A stretch of DNA of 64,000 bases from Hyphomicrobiaceae bacterium (GCA_020638035.1 JACKJI010000004.1:124001-188000), one strand, 5' to 3'; counted from the stretch's first letter, positions 50,501 to 60,121 are shown. Numbers and translations are program-made. Notes: generated by a model from the sequence alone, not told the origin.

Positions 50501-51590
50501 GACGCACGGCTTCTTCAAGACCACGCTGCGGCGCAGCCGGAAGAAACAAAAGCGGGACGAGGCAAAGGCTGCCAAGGCCGCGGTGGAAAAAGCAGCATCG
50601 GACAAGGCGGCTGCGGCGGATGCGGCCGCGGCTCCGGTGCCGCCCGCAGCCGGGCCTGCACCCATCCCCGCACAGCCCGATTCCCCGCCAGCCACTGCTG
50701 CAGCTGCCGCCGCTGATGCCGCGCGGGCCAACGGTGGAGCACGGCCGCCGTCCGGGCGAAGCCTTGCGCAATCGCTGCCGCAAAGCACAGTGCGGCAGCG
50801 CCAATCCCGTCCCGCTCAGCCGGTTCAAGGCTCGCGTTCAGCGCCGGCAGTGTCGCCGCCGCCAGTCGCCACGGTCACCACGGGTCAGGCGGCACGTCAG
50901 CAGATTCGCGCGGGGGCAGCCACGCCGCCGCAGGCTCCAAAGACGATGCCGCCGGTTGCCGCTAAGGCTTCGCTTTCCGCGAATGGGGCGCAAGCAGACG
51001 GGGCGACACAGCCTGGGGTGCCGGTGGTACCACCGATGCCCACACCGGTCGTACTGTCGCCGGCGATTGCAAAGCCGCCGGCAGGCTCCGCCAACGCGGT
51101 ACCGATGCCACCGCCGCCGTCATTGCCGATGCCAGCGGCCGTGCCCGCAATGTCAGCGGCGAACGGGACCAAGCCGGCGGCGCCTGGTGAACCTGCAAAG
51201 CCGGAACATACAGGTCCTGCGGTCCATGCGGTGCCGGGCCAACAGACCGACGTTGCCGGGCGAGAGAAGAATACCGGCGGCGGCGGTGCCGTGCGGCCGA
51301 AGCAAACGACAACAACGCCAGCTTCCCAACCAGCGACACAACCGGGGCGGTCTAAGCCTCCGGTCGCGGCTCCTGTGCCACCTGCAGCCCGAGGAGGCGG
51401 CATGCCGCCACCAGCGAGCCGGGCGGGGCATGTCCCGCCGGAGACCGTCAATCCACCGCCGATGTCGCCAGATTTTTCAACCCTGCCGCCGGGTATTGCC
51501 GCCTCCCTTGCCAAGCTTGCCGGCAACATGCCGTCGGCGCGGCCAACACCTGTCGCGCCGCCTGCAAAGGCGATTCCTGCGAAGAAATAG
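47535..51590 (+). CDS. 7TM-PAS-GGDEF-EAL protein with Pro/Ala-rich tail
   Basis: This is a membrane cyclic di-GMP signalling protein of 1351 residues. Order: signal peptide (to about 48), periplasmic domain (about 50-205), seven-helix DISM-like membrane block (about 209-410), PAS (about 422-540), GGDEF (about 555-710), EAL (about 735-975) and a Pro/Ala-rich tail (about 1000-1351). The cyclase signature is GGDQF (631-635), so cyclase activity is doubtful. The EAL side is complete: EAL at 759-761, NISSRQ, EITES, DDFGTGYSSLAYL, IKLD, AEGVET and QGYYYGEP, so phosphodiesterase activity is likely. The start overlaps the previous stop and has GGAGG six bases upstream. Confidence 0.93.
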   Translation: MRQAAPHAGRRFGTMRRRLLWRQDMHQPLLPLVLFVLFWLGLSAPASALKPIVVSPDKDYIEITTRGDAYEGRGDSLMVETAAGGDGVSGRISVKAAASGTNPNWIVFALTNQTDKPIERWLIADRYTMSGSGIVWPDLDARRIEAVTPSIGFVPQRIKSDRADIFSLTLEPGQTITYIAELSSERFARIHLWKPLEYEIKFRDRQLFNGIMLGLSVLAALFLTVIFAANHKLIFPAAALFSWCVLAYLCVEFGFFHKIFNMKPEDNAVYRAAAESAMAASLVMFLHAFLRLGLTHGLIRMLSLVWILAQLALVAVAAIDPRLAATFARFSFPVIGGLGGLATLYLAIRGQDRAMHLLPPWILFLVWIFLAGVVLTGRLGGDIFVSALIGGLVLILLLIGFVVTQFAFRSLEPLAGLAPSDSQLRALAVDGARSAVWEWSSRRDEIKVGEIVEQALGLTTGELNVKVDEFLQYVHPADRERFRLSLWSVQERAGGKIRSDFRMRHADNSYRWFELEAAAVETQDRRSVRCVGLMRDVTETKMAHERLLQNAVHCSLTGLPNRELLIDRLANAVARARTDESIRPALFFIDIDKFKSVNASLGFVVGDSLLLNVARRLQRHLGPHDTLARIGGDQFAILFIDQQNPRELAGLAERVRRSLRAPMQIASQEVVLTGSLGIAIFDGEAAAESDLLKEAEIAMYRAKRSGADRIELFRPEMRGETNDRDLMEAALRKAIEKDQIKVFYQPIVYLPTEELAGFEALARMDHPKLGLVSPNAFIPIAEESDLVVRLGSRVLGIAADDAVVWQKELPRPEDSLFVSVNISSRQILRAQLAQEVRHIVGRSLLAKGTLRLEITESLAMENPEHAVEILTQIRNAGAELALDDFGTGYSSLAYLQRLPCDTIKLDRGLVRAAGGGEDAAAAIIRAMVALAHELGKKVVAEGVETAEDVAYLRSVGCEYAQGYYYGEPMSDRDVIDLLRIIRKSERKLQTHGFFKTTLRRSRKKQKRDEAKAAKAAVEKAASDKAAAADAAAAPVPPAAGPAPIPAQPDSPPATAAAAAADAARANGGARPPSGRSLAQSLPQSTVRQRQSRPAQPVQGSRSAPAVSPPPVATVTTGQAARQQIRAGAATPPQAPKTMPPVAAKASLSANGAQADGATQPGVPVVPPMPTPVVLSPAIAKPPAGSANAVPMPPPPSLPMPAAVPAMSAANGTKPAAPGEPAKPEHTGPAVHAVPGQQTDVAGREKNTGGGGAVRPKQTTTTPASQPATQPGRSKPPVAAPVPPAARGGGMPPPASRAGHVPPETVNPPPMSPDFSTLPPGIAASLAKLAGNMPSARPTPVAPPAKAIPAKK

Positions 51591-51673
51591 GCGGCATCGC
51601 ACAGGGTGCATTAAGCGAGCATGGGGTCAGGCTGCGTCGAGGCGCAGGTATGCGGATACGTCCAAGCCGATGG

Positions 51674-52297
51674 TCAGGCGTGGCCGGCGTCCGATACCAA
51701 GTGTGAGGGATCGATACCCATCTTCGCCAGAGCGCGGTCGTACTTCGCGTCGTTGTCGACGCCGAAGATGATGTCGGGGTCGGCCGGGCAATGCAGCCAA
51801 CCGTTGGCCTGGATTTCGCTTTCGAGCTGTCCCGGAGACCAGCCGGCATAGCCGAGGGCCAACAGCGATTGTTTAGGACCCTTGCCTGCGGCAATTGCTT
51901 TCAGGATCTCCAGCGTTGCCGTAAGGCAGACGCCGTCGCGTATCGGCAACGTCGAATCGTCTGCGAAATAGTCCGAGCTGTGCAGGACAAAGCCGCGCCC
52001 CGTCTCCACGGGCCCGCCCCGGTGGATCGGCAGGCCGGCAAGCTCTTCGGGTAGGTCGAACAATGCGCCCGTGTCGTCTCCGTCCGGCAGTCCGAGCCGC
52101 TCCAGCAGTGCACCGAAATCGATGTCGTCGACCTGCTGATTGACGATCAGGCCCATCGCACCTTCGCGGGAATGCGCGCATAGATAGACGACCGAGCGTC
52201 GGAAGCGACGGTCGGTCATTCGCGGCATGGCGACAAGCAATTGGCCCTCAAGAAACGTCGCGCCCGAGTGCTCCGAGGGTATCTCCAGATTCGTCAT
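51674..52297 (-). CDS. yqgE: YqgE/AlgH family protein (UPF0301)
   Basis: This 207-residue protein belongs to the YqgE/AlgH family. It shows [40 protein letters not shown], then [17 protein letters not shown] and [18 protein letters not shown], all family hallmarks. Function is not established; the AlgH name comes from alginate regulation in Pseudomonas. It is monocistronic and convergent with the EAL gene. Confidence 0.94.
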   Translation of the reverse strand: MTNLEIPSEHSGATFLEGQLLVAMPRMTDRRFRRSVVYLCAHSREGAMGLIVNQQVDDIDFGALLERLGLPDGDDTGALFDLPEELAGLPIHRGGPVETGRGFVLHSSDYFADDSTLPIRDGVCLTATLEILKAIAAGKGPKQSLLALGYAGWSPGQLESEIQANGWLHCPADPDIIFGVDNDAKYDRALAKMGIDPSHLVSDAGHA

Positions 52298-52732
52298 GGA
52301 ACAGACACTAGACCCAGCAAGCCACTCCTGTGAAGTCGCTTGCTCATTGCTGCTGCCGCTGTTGTGTTTCGCCAGTTAGACAAGATTTGCGGCCACAATC
52401 AGGATGTTCTTTGCACCCGCCTTGGGCCCGAACGGTTGAGCAGGCTCATCTTGCGGGCCTGTCCAGCGTGAGTGTGGCGGCGTTAGTAAGCATGCTGACA
52501 CGCACGTGAACTGTGATTGATTTGGAACAACTGCCGGTTCCGCCTAATTTGGCCAGCGGTCGTGTGCCTGTGTCGCGAGTGAGGTTGGCATGCTGAGTGC
52601 GACAGGTGTTCCTACTCCTTGTAAAGGCAACACGAAACTCGAATCTATGGCGGGGTTCTCGAACGCCTCGCATACGTTGCACGGATCCGAGCGACCAATC
52701 CAGAGCACGAGAGACGGCAGGAAGGCCCGAAC
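52298..52732. other. Intergenic region between divergent yqgE and DsbD-N-like gene
   Basis: About 435 bases with no supported gene, inverted repeat or recognisable promoter. Confidence 0.5.
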
Positions 52733-53671
52733 ATGATGAGCCCGCGGAATCACGTCGCCCTAAAGCAGACCACTCAATCCTTTTGGCGGGCCTGCGCGGG
52801 TGCGATCGTGTTGTCATTGGCTCCTGGTGCCGGGGCCATTGCCGAAGGTCTCCAGACCGAATGGGTCGAGGGACACAATGTGCGTACACGCCTCGTTGCC
52901 GGTGTGATCAACCCTGCGACGGATGCCTCAGCAGAGCATCGCCAAATCGTCGTCGGGCTGGAGATGGAGCTTGGCGAAGGATGGAAGACCTATTGGCGCA
53001 GCCCGGGTGACGCAGGCGGCGTGCCGCCCGAGTTCGATTGGTCGGGCTCAACGAATGCAGGGACGATCACCGTCACCTATCCCGCGCCCCACCGGATGAC
53101 CGACCGCTCAGGCAACACCGTCGGCTACAAGTCGCACGTCGTCTTTCCGGTTCATGTGCAGCCCGAGCGGCGAGATGATCCGGTGACGGTCAAGCTTCAG
53201 TTGATGTTCGGCGTTTGCAAGGACATCTGCGTTCCCAGCGAAGGCAGCTATGAGGTCACCCTTCCGCCAAGTGGGGCCCCGCCGGTCCCTGCGGTGCTGG
53301 CCGAGGCGCTAAAGCGCGTTCCCGTCCGCGGCTCGCAGGATGGGACAGTCGCAGCGGGCGCAGCCGCGGAAGCTGGAGCAAGTGTGCCTCGCCTCGCAAA
53401 GGTTGAGGCGGCGCTCGACGGTGCTTCGCCGAAGGTCACTATGCACGTGAGCTTTCCCAGAGGGGCGACCGGTGCGGACGTGTTCGTCGAGGGGCCGCCA
53501 GGTGAGTTCATCCCGCTGCCAAAGCAGAAGGGGACTGTCGGGGCCAACACGCTCGTTTTCGAAATCGACCTGACCGAAGGCGCTGACGTGGCGGCGTTGA
53601 GGGGGCAGAAGCTCGTTGCCACCATCGTCTCCGACGCAGCCCAGAGCGAGCAGAGCTTCGTCCTGAAGTAA
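52733..53671 (+). CDS. Exported DsbD N-terminal-domain-like protein
   Basis: This 312-residue periplasmic protein is related to the N-terminal domain of the thiol-disulfide reductase DsbD. After a signal peptide (ACAGAIVLSLAPGAGAIAEG) come the family motifs GLEMELGEGWKTYWRSPGDAGGVPPEFDWSGS and YKSHVVFPV, and the cysteine pair in MFGVCKDICVPSEG that would exchange electrons. The membrane and thioredoxin domains of full DsbD are absent, so it needs a separate partner (inference). AAGG precedes the ATG. A peroxiredoxin follows about 140 bases later. Confidence 0.92.
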   Translation: MMSPRNHVALKQTTQSFWRACAGAIVLSLAPGAGAIAEGLQTEWVEGHNVRTRLVAGVINPATDASAEHRQIVVGLEMELGEGWKTYWRSPGDAGGVPPEFDWSGSTNAGTITVTYPAPHRMTDRSGNTVGYKSHVVFPVHVQPERRDDPVTVKLQLMFGVCKDICVPSEGSYEVTLPPSGAPPVPAVLAEALKRVPVRGSQDGTVAAGAAAEAGASVPRLAKVEAALDGASPKVTMHVSFPRGATGADVFVEGPPGEFIPLPKQKGTVGANTLVFEIDLTEGADVAALRGQKLVATIVSDAAQSEQSFVLK

Positions 53672-53811
53672 TGCTCCCGGACCTTGCGCGCTTCGCGCCG
53701 CGGATCACAGCTCATATCCGTGGCGGGCGCTCAGGTTTTCCCTTAACGTGCCAATTCTGCCGATGACGCCGACGTCATGGCCGGCATCAAACACCGAAGA
53801 AGGACTAGTGC

Positions 53812-54309
53812 ATGACGATAAAGGTTGGCGACAGGCTGCCTGACGCGACGTTCACCGTGATGGGTTCTGAAGGGCCCAAGGCGGTCAAGACAGCAGACGT
53901 ATTCGCTGGAAAGACGGTTGCTCTGTTCGCCGTGCCCGGCGCTTACACGCCGACCTGTCACAGCAAGCACATGCCGGGCTTTCTTGCTCACATGGACCAG
54001 CTCAAGGGCAAGGGCGTGGATGAGGTCGCATGCACGGCCGTCAACGATATCTTCGTGCTCGACTACTGGGCGAAGGATACCGGAGCGGCTGGCAAAGTGA
54101 CCATGCTTGCCGACGGGTCGGCCGAGTTTGCCAAGGCGGTCGGGCTCCAAATCGATCTTACCGAACGCGGTCTCGGCGTGCGCTCAATGCGCTATGCGAT
54201 GCTGGTTGAGGATGGAGTCGTGAAGGTGCTCAACGTCGACGATGCCCCACCTATTCATGACAAGTCGAGCGCTGAGACGTTGTGCTCGGTGATGGGAGAC
54301 CGCATCTAA
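53812..54309 (+). CDS. Peroxiredoxin, Prx5/AhpE-like (hybrid type II)
   Basis: This thiol peroxidase of 165 residues reduces hydrogen and alkyl peroxides. The peroxidatic cysteine is in VPGAYTPTCHSKHMPGF, with the Thr and downstream Arg of the Prx active site. A second Cys lies in EVACTAVNDIFVLDYWAK, where a resolving or structural cysteine sits in Prx5. There is no signal peptide. An RBS-like GAAGAAGGA precedes the ATG. Its position after a DsbD-like gene fits a redox neighbourhood. Confidence 0.95.
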   Translation: MTIKVGDRLPDATFTVMGSEGPKAVKTADVFAGKTVALFAVPGAYTPTCHSKHMPGFLAHMDQLKGKGVDEVACTAVNDIFVLDYWAKDTGAAGKVTMLADGSAEFAKAVGLQIDLTERGLGVRSMRYAMLVEDGVVKVLNVDDAPPIHDKSSAETLCSVMGDRI

Positions 54310-54385
54310 ATCGCATGTGGGCAGTGCGCGGCGCCGGGCGCATGCTCATGACGCGCTTCTATTCGGATGACATTGAAACGAGTAA

Positions 54386-54408
54386 GGCCGGGAGGCTCGC
54401 TCCCGGCC
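54386..54408. other. Hairpin between convergent genes
   Basis: A perfect 9-bp stem GGCCGGGAG/CTCCCGGCC has a five-base loop (GCTCG), between the peroxiredoxin gene and the convergent secreted-protein gene. It has no clear T-run on either strand; it could still limit read-through from both sides. Confidence 0.6.
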
Positions 54409-54445
54409 ATTCGCGTTCGTCAGCAATCGATGACGACGCCCGGGA

Positions 54446-54835
54446 TCAGTTGCGCCGCAGCTGGAAGGAACCGCTGCCGCCGCCGTTACCGGAGAGATGT
54501 ACCGACTGCGAGTTTCCGCGCAGCTTGATGTGAACCGAGCCGGACACGTTGTACTGATTGTTGTGGAAGCTGCCCGCATATTCGTTGTCGCCGACGCGAT
54601 TGACGGTGGCGGTCTGGTCGACGCGGCCTGATGGCGTGGCGCACGATGCGTTCATACGATAGAGCGTTCCCGACACGCGCGAATAGCTGGCGCGGCATCT
54701 GGCGCGTTCGCGGGTGTTGGAATAATGCACCGATCCGTTGCCAGACCAGGAGCCGGACAGCGAGTCCGCCAGCGTCGGCGAAGGCGCGCTGAACACGGCG
54801 ATTGCAAAAGCGAATACGAATGCGAATAGGGGCAT
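54446..54835 (-). CDS. Small secreted protein of unknown function
   Basis: This 129-residue protein has a clear signal peptide (MPLFAFVFAFAIAVFSAPSPTLA). The mature part is Gly/Ser/Asn-rich and looks like a small beta-sandwich: LSGSWSGNGSVHYSN, RARCRASYSRVSGTLYRMNASCATPSG, VGDNEYAGSFHNNQYNVSGSVHIKLRG. Two cysteines (RARC and ASCAT) could form a disulfide. I recall similar hypothetical proteins in Rhizobiales but no named domain. The start was chosen at the signal-peptide ATG rather than the upstream ATG at 54913. Confidence 0.78.
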   Translation of the reverse strand: MPLFAFVFAFAIAVFSAPSPTLADSLSGSWSGNGSVHYSNTRERARCRASYSRVSGTLYRMNASCATPSGRVDQTATVNRVGDNEYAGSFHNNQYNVSGSVHIKLRGNSQSVHLSGNGGGSGSFQLRRN

Positions 54836-55232
54836 GGGGCGTGTCTCCCAAGTCAAGGTGCGGACTTTAAACCGGAACCGGCGAGGACTGTTCCTGCAGG
54901 CGGGAATTGGCACCGCACGTGTTATGCGATCTCTCAGGGATGAAACCTACACATGAACATGGGCAGTAATTTCTCCACTGTTTGACAACTTATGCAATGG
55001 TTGACGTGGTTCCAATGCCCAGCGGTCCAAAACTATCGTGTGCGGCCGTGCTGCATCGCTAACGGTATCGTGAGCTGTTGTTGAGCATCGTTCTCTTGTC
55101 GTTGCGCGTCACCGCGCATTCCTGCAGGTGCTGTGAATGCGCGATTGCGAAAGCCGTGTCTGATGATGTCGCGTGAGATACGAGTGCGCTATGAACGGTG
55201 CGCGTCAAGCTTGTGAATGAGCGACGACAAGT
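54836..55232. other. Intergenic region upstream of the secreted-protein gene
   Basis: About 400 bases between the secreted-protein gene (minus strand) and the end of rnhA (minus strand). I see no gene, strong terminator or repeat in it. Confidence 0.45.
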
Positions 55233-55685
55233 TCATGACTGGAATGGGGCCATGCCCTCGCGCGCCAGTTCGTCGGCGCGTTCGTTTTCAGGGTGCCCCG
55301 CGTGGCCCTTGACCCAATGCCAGGTGATGTCGTGGCGGGCCGCAGCGGCCTCGAGCCGTTGCCACAGCTCCGCGTTCTTGACGGGCTTGCGGTCGGCGGT
55401 CTTCCAGCCGTTGCGCTTCCATCCGTGGATCCACTGCGTGATTCCGTTGCGCAGATAAGCGCTGTCGGTGGTGAGATCGACGCGGCTCGGCCCCTTGAGC
55501 TGCTCAAGGGCGGCGATCGCCGCAAAAAGCTCCATTCGATTGTTTGTCGTCGCTGCCTCGCCGCCCCTCAGTTCCTTGCGGTGGGGACCCGACGTTAGAA
55601 TTGCGCCCCAGCCGCCTGGTCCGGGATTTCCCGAGCAGGCCCCATCCGTGTAGATGGCGACGTGCGGGTGTTTCGGTTTCGTCAT
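55233..55685 (-). CDS. rnhA: Ribonuclease HI
   Basis: This enzyme degrades the RNA strand of RNA-DNA hybrids. It has 150 residues with all catalytic acids: Asp in [15 protein letters not shown], Glu in [10 protein letters not shown], Asp in LTTDSAYL, Asp in [11 protein letters not shown]. Its first four bases overlap the end of thrB, so the two are co-translated, an arrangement common in Rhizobiales. Confidence 0.97.
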   Translation of the reverse strand: MTKPKHPHVAIYTDGACSGNPGPGGWGAILTSGPHRKELRGGEAATTNNRMELFAAIAALEQLKGPSRVDLTTDSAYLRNGITQWIHGWKRNGWKTADRKPVKNAELWQRLEAAAARHDITWHWVKGHAGHPENERADELAREGMAPFQS

Positions 55686-56653
55686 GCCTCGTTTCCGCCC
55701 GTATATCCGGCGACCGAGGTGATGGTGCGATGGAACCTGAGCCGCCGCAGGTAGTCGAGCGGATCATGGGGCTTCACGATGGCACCGGGTGGTGTGTTGA
55801 GCCAATCGTGGGCGCGGGTGAGCAGGAATCGCAAGGCTGCGCCGCGCGCCAGCACCGGCAGTGCGTCAAGCTCTGCCGGCTCGAGCGGCCGCACCGACTG
55901 GTAGCCGCGAATGAGCGCCCGACTCTTTGTCGTGTTGAGTTCGTAGTTCTTCTCGAAGCACCACGCATTGAGGCAGATCGCCAGGTCGTAGGCCAAGAAG
56001 TCATTGCAGGCGAAGTAGAAGTCGATGAGCCCTGACAGCGTCTCGCCGATGAAGAAGACGTTGTCGGGGAAGAGATCGGCATGGATCACACCGGACGGCA
56101 GCGCCTGCGGCCATGCACCAGCTACCTCGTCGAGCTCGCGCGCAATCGTCTCGGCGAGCGCCGGAGCAATCTCGTCGGCACGATCCTGAAAGCGTTGGAA
56201 GAGCGGCCGCCAGCCTGCGGGACCGAGTGCATTTGTGCGGTGCATCGGGAAGTCGAGACCAGCCAGATGCAGCTCGGCCAGAGCACGGCCAACCTGCACG
56301 CAGTGCTCGGCTTTGGGTCGCCGCGTCCAGAAGCCCTCCAGGAACGTCACGAGCGCGGCAGCGCGTCCGGCCAGCTCGCCCAGCATCTCACCGTGACTGT
56401 TGGTAACGGGAAGCGGGCAGGGCACGCCGCGCGCTGACAGATGCTTCATGAGGTTGAGGAAGAACGGCAGGTCGCCGCGCGCGACCCGCTTCTCATAAAG
56501 TGTAAGGATGAGCGGTCCAGAGCGCGTGTGGACGATGTAGTTGGTGTTTTCCACACCCTCGGCGATGCCCTTGTAAGACAGCAGATCGCCCACTCCATAG
56601 TCGGCGATGAAGGTCTCGAGTTCCTCGTCGTTGACTTCGGTGTAGACGGCCAT
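55682..56653 (-). CDS. thrB: Homoserine kinase (type II, APH fold)
   Basis: This enzyme phosphorylates homoserine for threonine synthesis and supplies threonine synthase (thrC at 44.1 kb). It is the ThrB type with an aminoglycoside-phosphotransferase fold, 323 residues. N-terminal [31 protein letters not shown], the catalytic loop [13 protein letters not shown] and metal motif [12 protein letters not shown] are intact. It precedes rnhA with a 4-base overlap; ispH lies 211 bases upstream on the same strand. Confidence 0.95.
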   Translation of the reverse strand: MAVYTEVNDEELETFIADYGVGDLLSYKGIAEGVENTNYIVHTRSGPLILTLYEKRVARGDLPFFLNLMKHLSARGVPCPLPVTNSHGEMLGELAGRAAALVTFLEGFWTRRPKAEHCVQVGRALAELHLAGLDFPMHRTNALGPAGWRPLFQRFQDRADEIAPALAETIARELDEVAGAWPQALPSGVIHADLFPDNVFFIGETLSGLIDFYFACNDFLAYDLAICLNAWCFEKNYELNTTKSRALIRGYQSVRPLEPAELDALPVLARGAALRFLLTRAHDWLNTPPGAIVKPHDPLDYLRRLRFHRTITSVAGYTGGNEA

Positions 56654-56864
56654 CGGTTCCTGTTGGGATGAGGCAAGGGTTGACGTTCAGGCAGCAGGCG
56701 AGAAGCGGCACGTGAGGCGCAGGGGGCTTACTTAATAGTCCCTGCGGTGGTCTGCGATAGGGGTGATTAGCCGTTCACTAGCGGCTGGAGCCGGAGCAGC
56801 TCATACCGCAGCATTGCCGCAACCCGACGGGGGCGTGCCTGTTTAGGCCGATTAGAGGCCACTG

Positions 56865-57872
56865 TCATGCCGCTGGTGGTCTCAACTCGCGCGGAATGTT
56901 GAACGCGATACGCTCCTCTGCCGTGCTCACGATCTCGACGGTCACATCGAAGCGCGATTTCAGTGCTGCGATCACTTCATCGACGAGCACCTCCGGTGCC
57001 GAGGCTCCGGCCGTTATGCCGACGGCGCGAGCTCCGTGCAGGTCCGACCAGACGATGTCCTCGGCGCGCTGAATGAGGCGGGACTTCGTGCACCCGGCGC
57101 GCGTTCCGACCTCGACGAGGCGCAGGGAGTTGGAACTGTTGGGCGCACCCACCACCAGGAGGCAGTCGATCCGCGGCGCAATGGCCTTGACCGCGTTCTG
57201 CCGGTTGGTCGTGGCGTAACAGATGTCCTCCTTGTGCGGTGATTTGATCGCTGGGAAGCGAGACTTCAGGACCTGGACGATGGCAGCGGTGTCATCGAGC
57301 GACAATGTCGTCTGGGTTACATAAGCGAGTTCGTCAGCGTTCCTCGGATGGAACCTGCGCGCATCCTCGACTGTCTCGACGAGGTGTACCGCGCCCGGCG
57401 GCAACTGGCCCATCGTTCCGTCTACTTCCGGATGTCCTGCATGTCCGATCAGGACGATCTCGCGGCCCTCGCGGTGATGCCGTTCTGCTTCGAAATGCAC
57501 CTTGAAGACGAGCGGACACGTTGCGTCGAGCACGAACATATTTCGCGCCTTGGCGGCAGCCGGCACGGCTTTGGCCACGCCATGTGCTGAAAAGATCACG
57601 GGCTGGTCGGTATCTGGGATCTCGTCCAGCTCCTCCACAAAAATGGCGCCTTTCGCCTTGAGGCTGTCCACAACGTAGCGATTGTGCACGATCTCATGTC
57701 TGACGTAGACGGGTGCTCCGTACTTGGCGAGCGCCAGTTCGACGATCTGGATCGCTCTGTCCACGCCGGCACAGAAGCCGCGCGGCGCGGCCAGCAGAAG
57801 GCGAAGGGCCGGGCGGGTGGATTCGGCTATTCGATCCGCGGGGGATGTTGGGGTTTGAGGGCGCTCGGTCAT
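56865..57872 (-). CDS. ispH: 4-hydroxy-3-methylbut-2-enyl diphosphate reductase
   Basis: This iron-sulfur enzyme performs the last step of the MEP isoprenoid pathway. It has 335 residues. The three cluster cysteines are in [25 protein letters not shown] and [13 protein letters not shown]. Conserved histidines EIVHNRYVV and SAHGVAKAV and the active-site TQTTLS are present. The isoprenoid supply also serves the farnesyl group used by CtaB. Confidence 0.97.
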   Translation of the reverse strand: MTERPQTPTSPADRIAESTRPALRLLLAAPRGFCAGVDRAIQIVELALAKYGAPVYVRHEIVHNRYVVDSLKAKGAIFVEELDEIPDTDQPVIFSAHGVAKAVPAAAKARNMFVLDATCPLVFKVHFEAERHHREGREIVLIGHAGHPEVDGTMGQLPPGAVHLVETVEDARRFHPRNADELAYVTQTTLSLDDTAAIVQVLKSRFPAIKSPHKEDICYATTNRQNAVKAIAPRIDCLLVVGAPNSSNSLRLVEVGTRAGCTKSRLIQRAEDIVWSDLHGARAVGITAGASAPEVLVDEVIAALKSRFDVTVEIVSTAEERIAFNIPRELRPPAA

Positions 57873-58103
57873 CGGTGATCGTGCCTTGTCTGTCGTTAAC
57901 CCTGTCTCTCAACAGGCGTATGGTAAGGTCGGCTTGGCGGGGGCCTTACAGGGGTGCTAGATTTGAGTCGGAACATGCGAAATCGCCTCACGGAGGGATC
58001 GTTTTCCGCTTGCGCGCGTTCGCTGGACTCGCGTGTGGGACGACGAAGATATTTGGCCTGCCGCGCCGCTTTGAGCTGGCGCGATTATGCGAACTGGGGC
58101 GTC

Positions 58104-58772
58104 ATGACGCAATCCTCGACGGCGCTGATACGCCGTGCCTTTGCTACCGGTCTGGTTGGCGGTCTGTCGCTGGCCTTAGCTGGCTGTGGGGTATCCTCGA
58201 TCACGTCGGGCCTTGGTGGTGGAATGTTCGGTGGCGGTAATTCGACGACCGTTGCCGACACGTCTGGTGCCGTGAGCGAAGAGCAGCTTCTCTCTGCGGC
58301 CAAGGCCGAAGGCTCGGCGCCGGGCGCCACAGTAACGGGCGGCATCAATCCCGGTTGCCCACGGCTGACCGCAAGACCGTCCGAGAGCAATATCACGTTC
58401 TATGAACCCGGCCGCACCGGAGATGGTCTTGCCATCATGCATCGCGGCGAGATCACCAAGACGGCGCGCGAATGTCGCGTGGAGGCGGGCCGCGTTACCG
58501 TGAAATACGGCTTCTCCGGTCGCGTTCTTCTTGGGCCGCGCGGCCAGTCGGGTACCGTCTCGCTGCCGATCAACGTTATCGTCACCGATGGCGCCAATGC
58601 CAAGGTCGCAGCAGATGCTGTGAAGCTTGATGTCGCCGTCGCACTCGACAAGCCGATCGGCTACTTCTCCGCCGTGCGCGAGGTGTCCTTCCCCGTCGCC
58701 GAGGGTGCGCGACCTGGCGAGTACGAGTTGTTCGTCTCCTTCGACCGCGCCAAGGCGCCCGGTGCCGGGTAA
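58104..58772 (+). CDS. Predicted lipoprotein of unknown function
   Basis: This 222-residue protein has a lipoprotein signal (LIRRAFATGLVGGLSLALAGC, lipobox LAGC near residue 32). A Gly/Ser-rich linker follows and then a beta-rich domain (GCPRLTARPSESNITFYEPG, GLAIMHRGEITKTARECRVEAGRVTVKYGFSGRVLLGPRGQSG, VSFPVAEGARPGEYELFVSFD) with two cysteines. I recognise no named family. The ATG at 58104 was chosen for the signal sequence and the GGGG just upstream; the frame runs 50 residues further up with no support. Confidence 0.82.
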   Translation: MTQSSTALIRRAFATGLVGGLSLALAGCGVSSITSGLGGGMFGGGNSTTVADTSGAVSEEQLLSAAKAEGSAPGATVTGGINPGCPRLTARPSESNITFYEPGRTGDGLAIMHRGEITKTARECRVEAGRVTVKYGFSGRVLLGPRGQSGTVSLPINVIVTDGANAKVAADAVKLDVAVALDKPIGYFSAVREVSFPVAEGARPGEYELFVSFDRAKAPGAG

Positions 58773-58900
58773 CGCTCGCGGTCTTGCCGCCCCTCCCCCG
58801 TTGACAAATGGGTCAGCACCGTTGACATATCGCCGGCCGTGCCAGAGCAGCGCGGTGGGCGTTCCATGCTGTCACGCCCCATGCCTGTCAGAGGTCCCCG

Positions 58901-60121
58901 ATGTACGAGCCGCGGTATGCGAGGCGGGCGGAGGCGATGCGCGCCTCGGAGATCCGCGAGCTTCTGAAGCTCCTGGAAAAGCCCGGCATCATCTCGTTTG
59001 CTGGCGGCATTCCAGATCCAGAGCTCTTTCCCAAGGCTGCCACCGCTGAGGCCTATGCCGAGATCCTGGCAGATCCCGCGAAATCCTCCCAGGCGTTGCA
59101 ATACTCGGTGAGCGAAGGTTTCCCGCCGCTGCGCGCGTGGATCGCGGCGCACATGCGGACGCTGGGCGTGCCGGCAACGGCCGACAACATCCTGATCACG
59201 TCGGGCTCGCAGCAGGCCCTGGAATTCCTGGGCAAGCTCTTCATCACTGCCGGTGATACCGCACTTGTCACCGCACCGACGTATCTCGGCGCGTTACAAG
59301 CGTTCTCGGCTTACGAGCCGCGCTATGACGTGTTGCGCCCGGAGACCGGCAACCGCACGCCGCAGTCCTACCGTGAGGCCGCCAGTGTCAACGGTGGCGC
59401 GGTCAAGTTCGCCTATGTCGTGCCCGACTTCGCCAACCCGACCGGCGAGACGCTGCCCGCCGAAGCGCGCAACCGTCTCATCGATCTCGCCGAAGAGCTG
59501 GAGATCCCGATCATCGAGGATACCGCCTACGTCGACCTGCGATTCGAGGGCACGTCCGTTCCCGCGATCCAGGCACTCGACGTCGCCCGCCACGGTGGCG
59601 ATCTCAATTCATCGCGCGTCATCTATTGCGGCACCTTCTCCAAGACGCTGACGCCGGGTCTGCGCGTCGGATGGGTGTGCGCCGCCGAGCCGATCGTTCG
59701 CCGTCTCACACTCATCAAGCAGGCTTCAGATCTCAACTGCTCGCTCATCAACCAGATGGTCATGGAGCGGCTGGCGACAGGGACCTATGCGGCGCAGGTG
59801 GCGAAGGCCGCGGCCCACTATCGCCGCCGTCGTGACGCCATGCTGACGGCGTTGGAGCAGAACATGCCGGCCGGTGTGACGTGGACGCGGCCCGAAGGCG
59901 GCCTGTTCATCTGGGTGACGCTACCCAAGGGCATGGACGGTGCGGAGCTGCTGCGTAGGGCGATCACGGAAGCGGCAGTGGCGTTCGTACCGGGCGGTGC
60001 GTTCTTCACTGACGGAACAGGGCGGCATACGATCCGTCTCAGCTATTCGCTGCCGACGGAGGCACAGATCGCCGAGGGTGTCGCGCGATTGGGCCGGCTT
60101 ATTGCCGCTGGTGGTGCTTGA
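58901..60121 (+). CDS. PLP-dependent aminotransferase, 2-aminoadipate type (class I)
   Basis: This fold-type I aminotransferase has 406 residues. PISFAGGIPDPELFP-like N-terminus (IISFAGGIPDPELFPKAAT), ITSGSQQALEFLGKLF, DFANPTGETLP, and the PLP lysine in GTFSKTLTPGLRVGW are visible. The closest characterised relatives act on 2-aminoadipate, branched or aromatic amino acids (LysN/MocR-catalytic type); exact substrate cannot be told. There is no DNA-binding domain, so it is an enzyme rather than a MocR regulator. Confidence 0.92.
   Translation: MYEPRYARRAEAMRASEIRELLKLLEKPGIISFAGGIPDPELFPKAATAEAYAEILADPAKSSQALQYSVSEGFPPLRAWIAAHMRTLGVPATADNILITSGSQQALEFLGKLFITAGDTALVTAPTYLGALQAFSAYEPRYDVLRPETGNRTPQSYREAASVNGGAVKFAYVVPDFANPTGETLPAEARNRLIDLAEELEIPIIEDTAYVDLRFEGTSVPAIQALDVARHGGDLNSSRVIYCGTFSKTLTPGLRVGWVCAAEPIVRRLTLIKQASDLNCSLINQMVMERLATGTYAAQVAKAAAHYRRRRDAMLTALEQNMPAGVTWTRPEGGLFIWVTLPKGMDGAELLRRAITEAAVAFVPGGAFFTDGTGRHTIRLSYSLPTEAQIAEGVARLGRLIAAGGA

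Noticed and set aside
50620..51771. 383-residue frame overlapping the Pro/Ala tail of the EAL protein
   Set aside because: Arg/Cys/Gln-rich alternative frame of a low-complexity region; no RBS.
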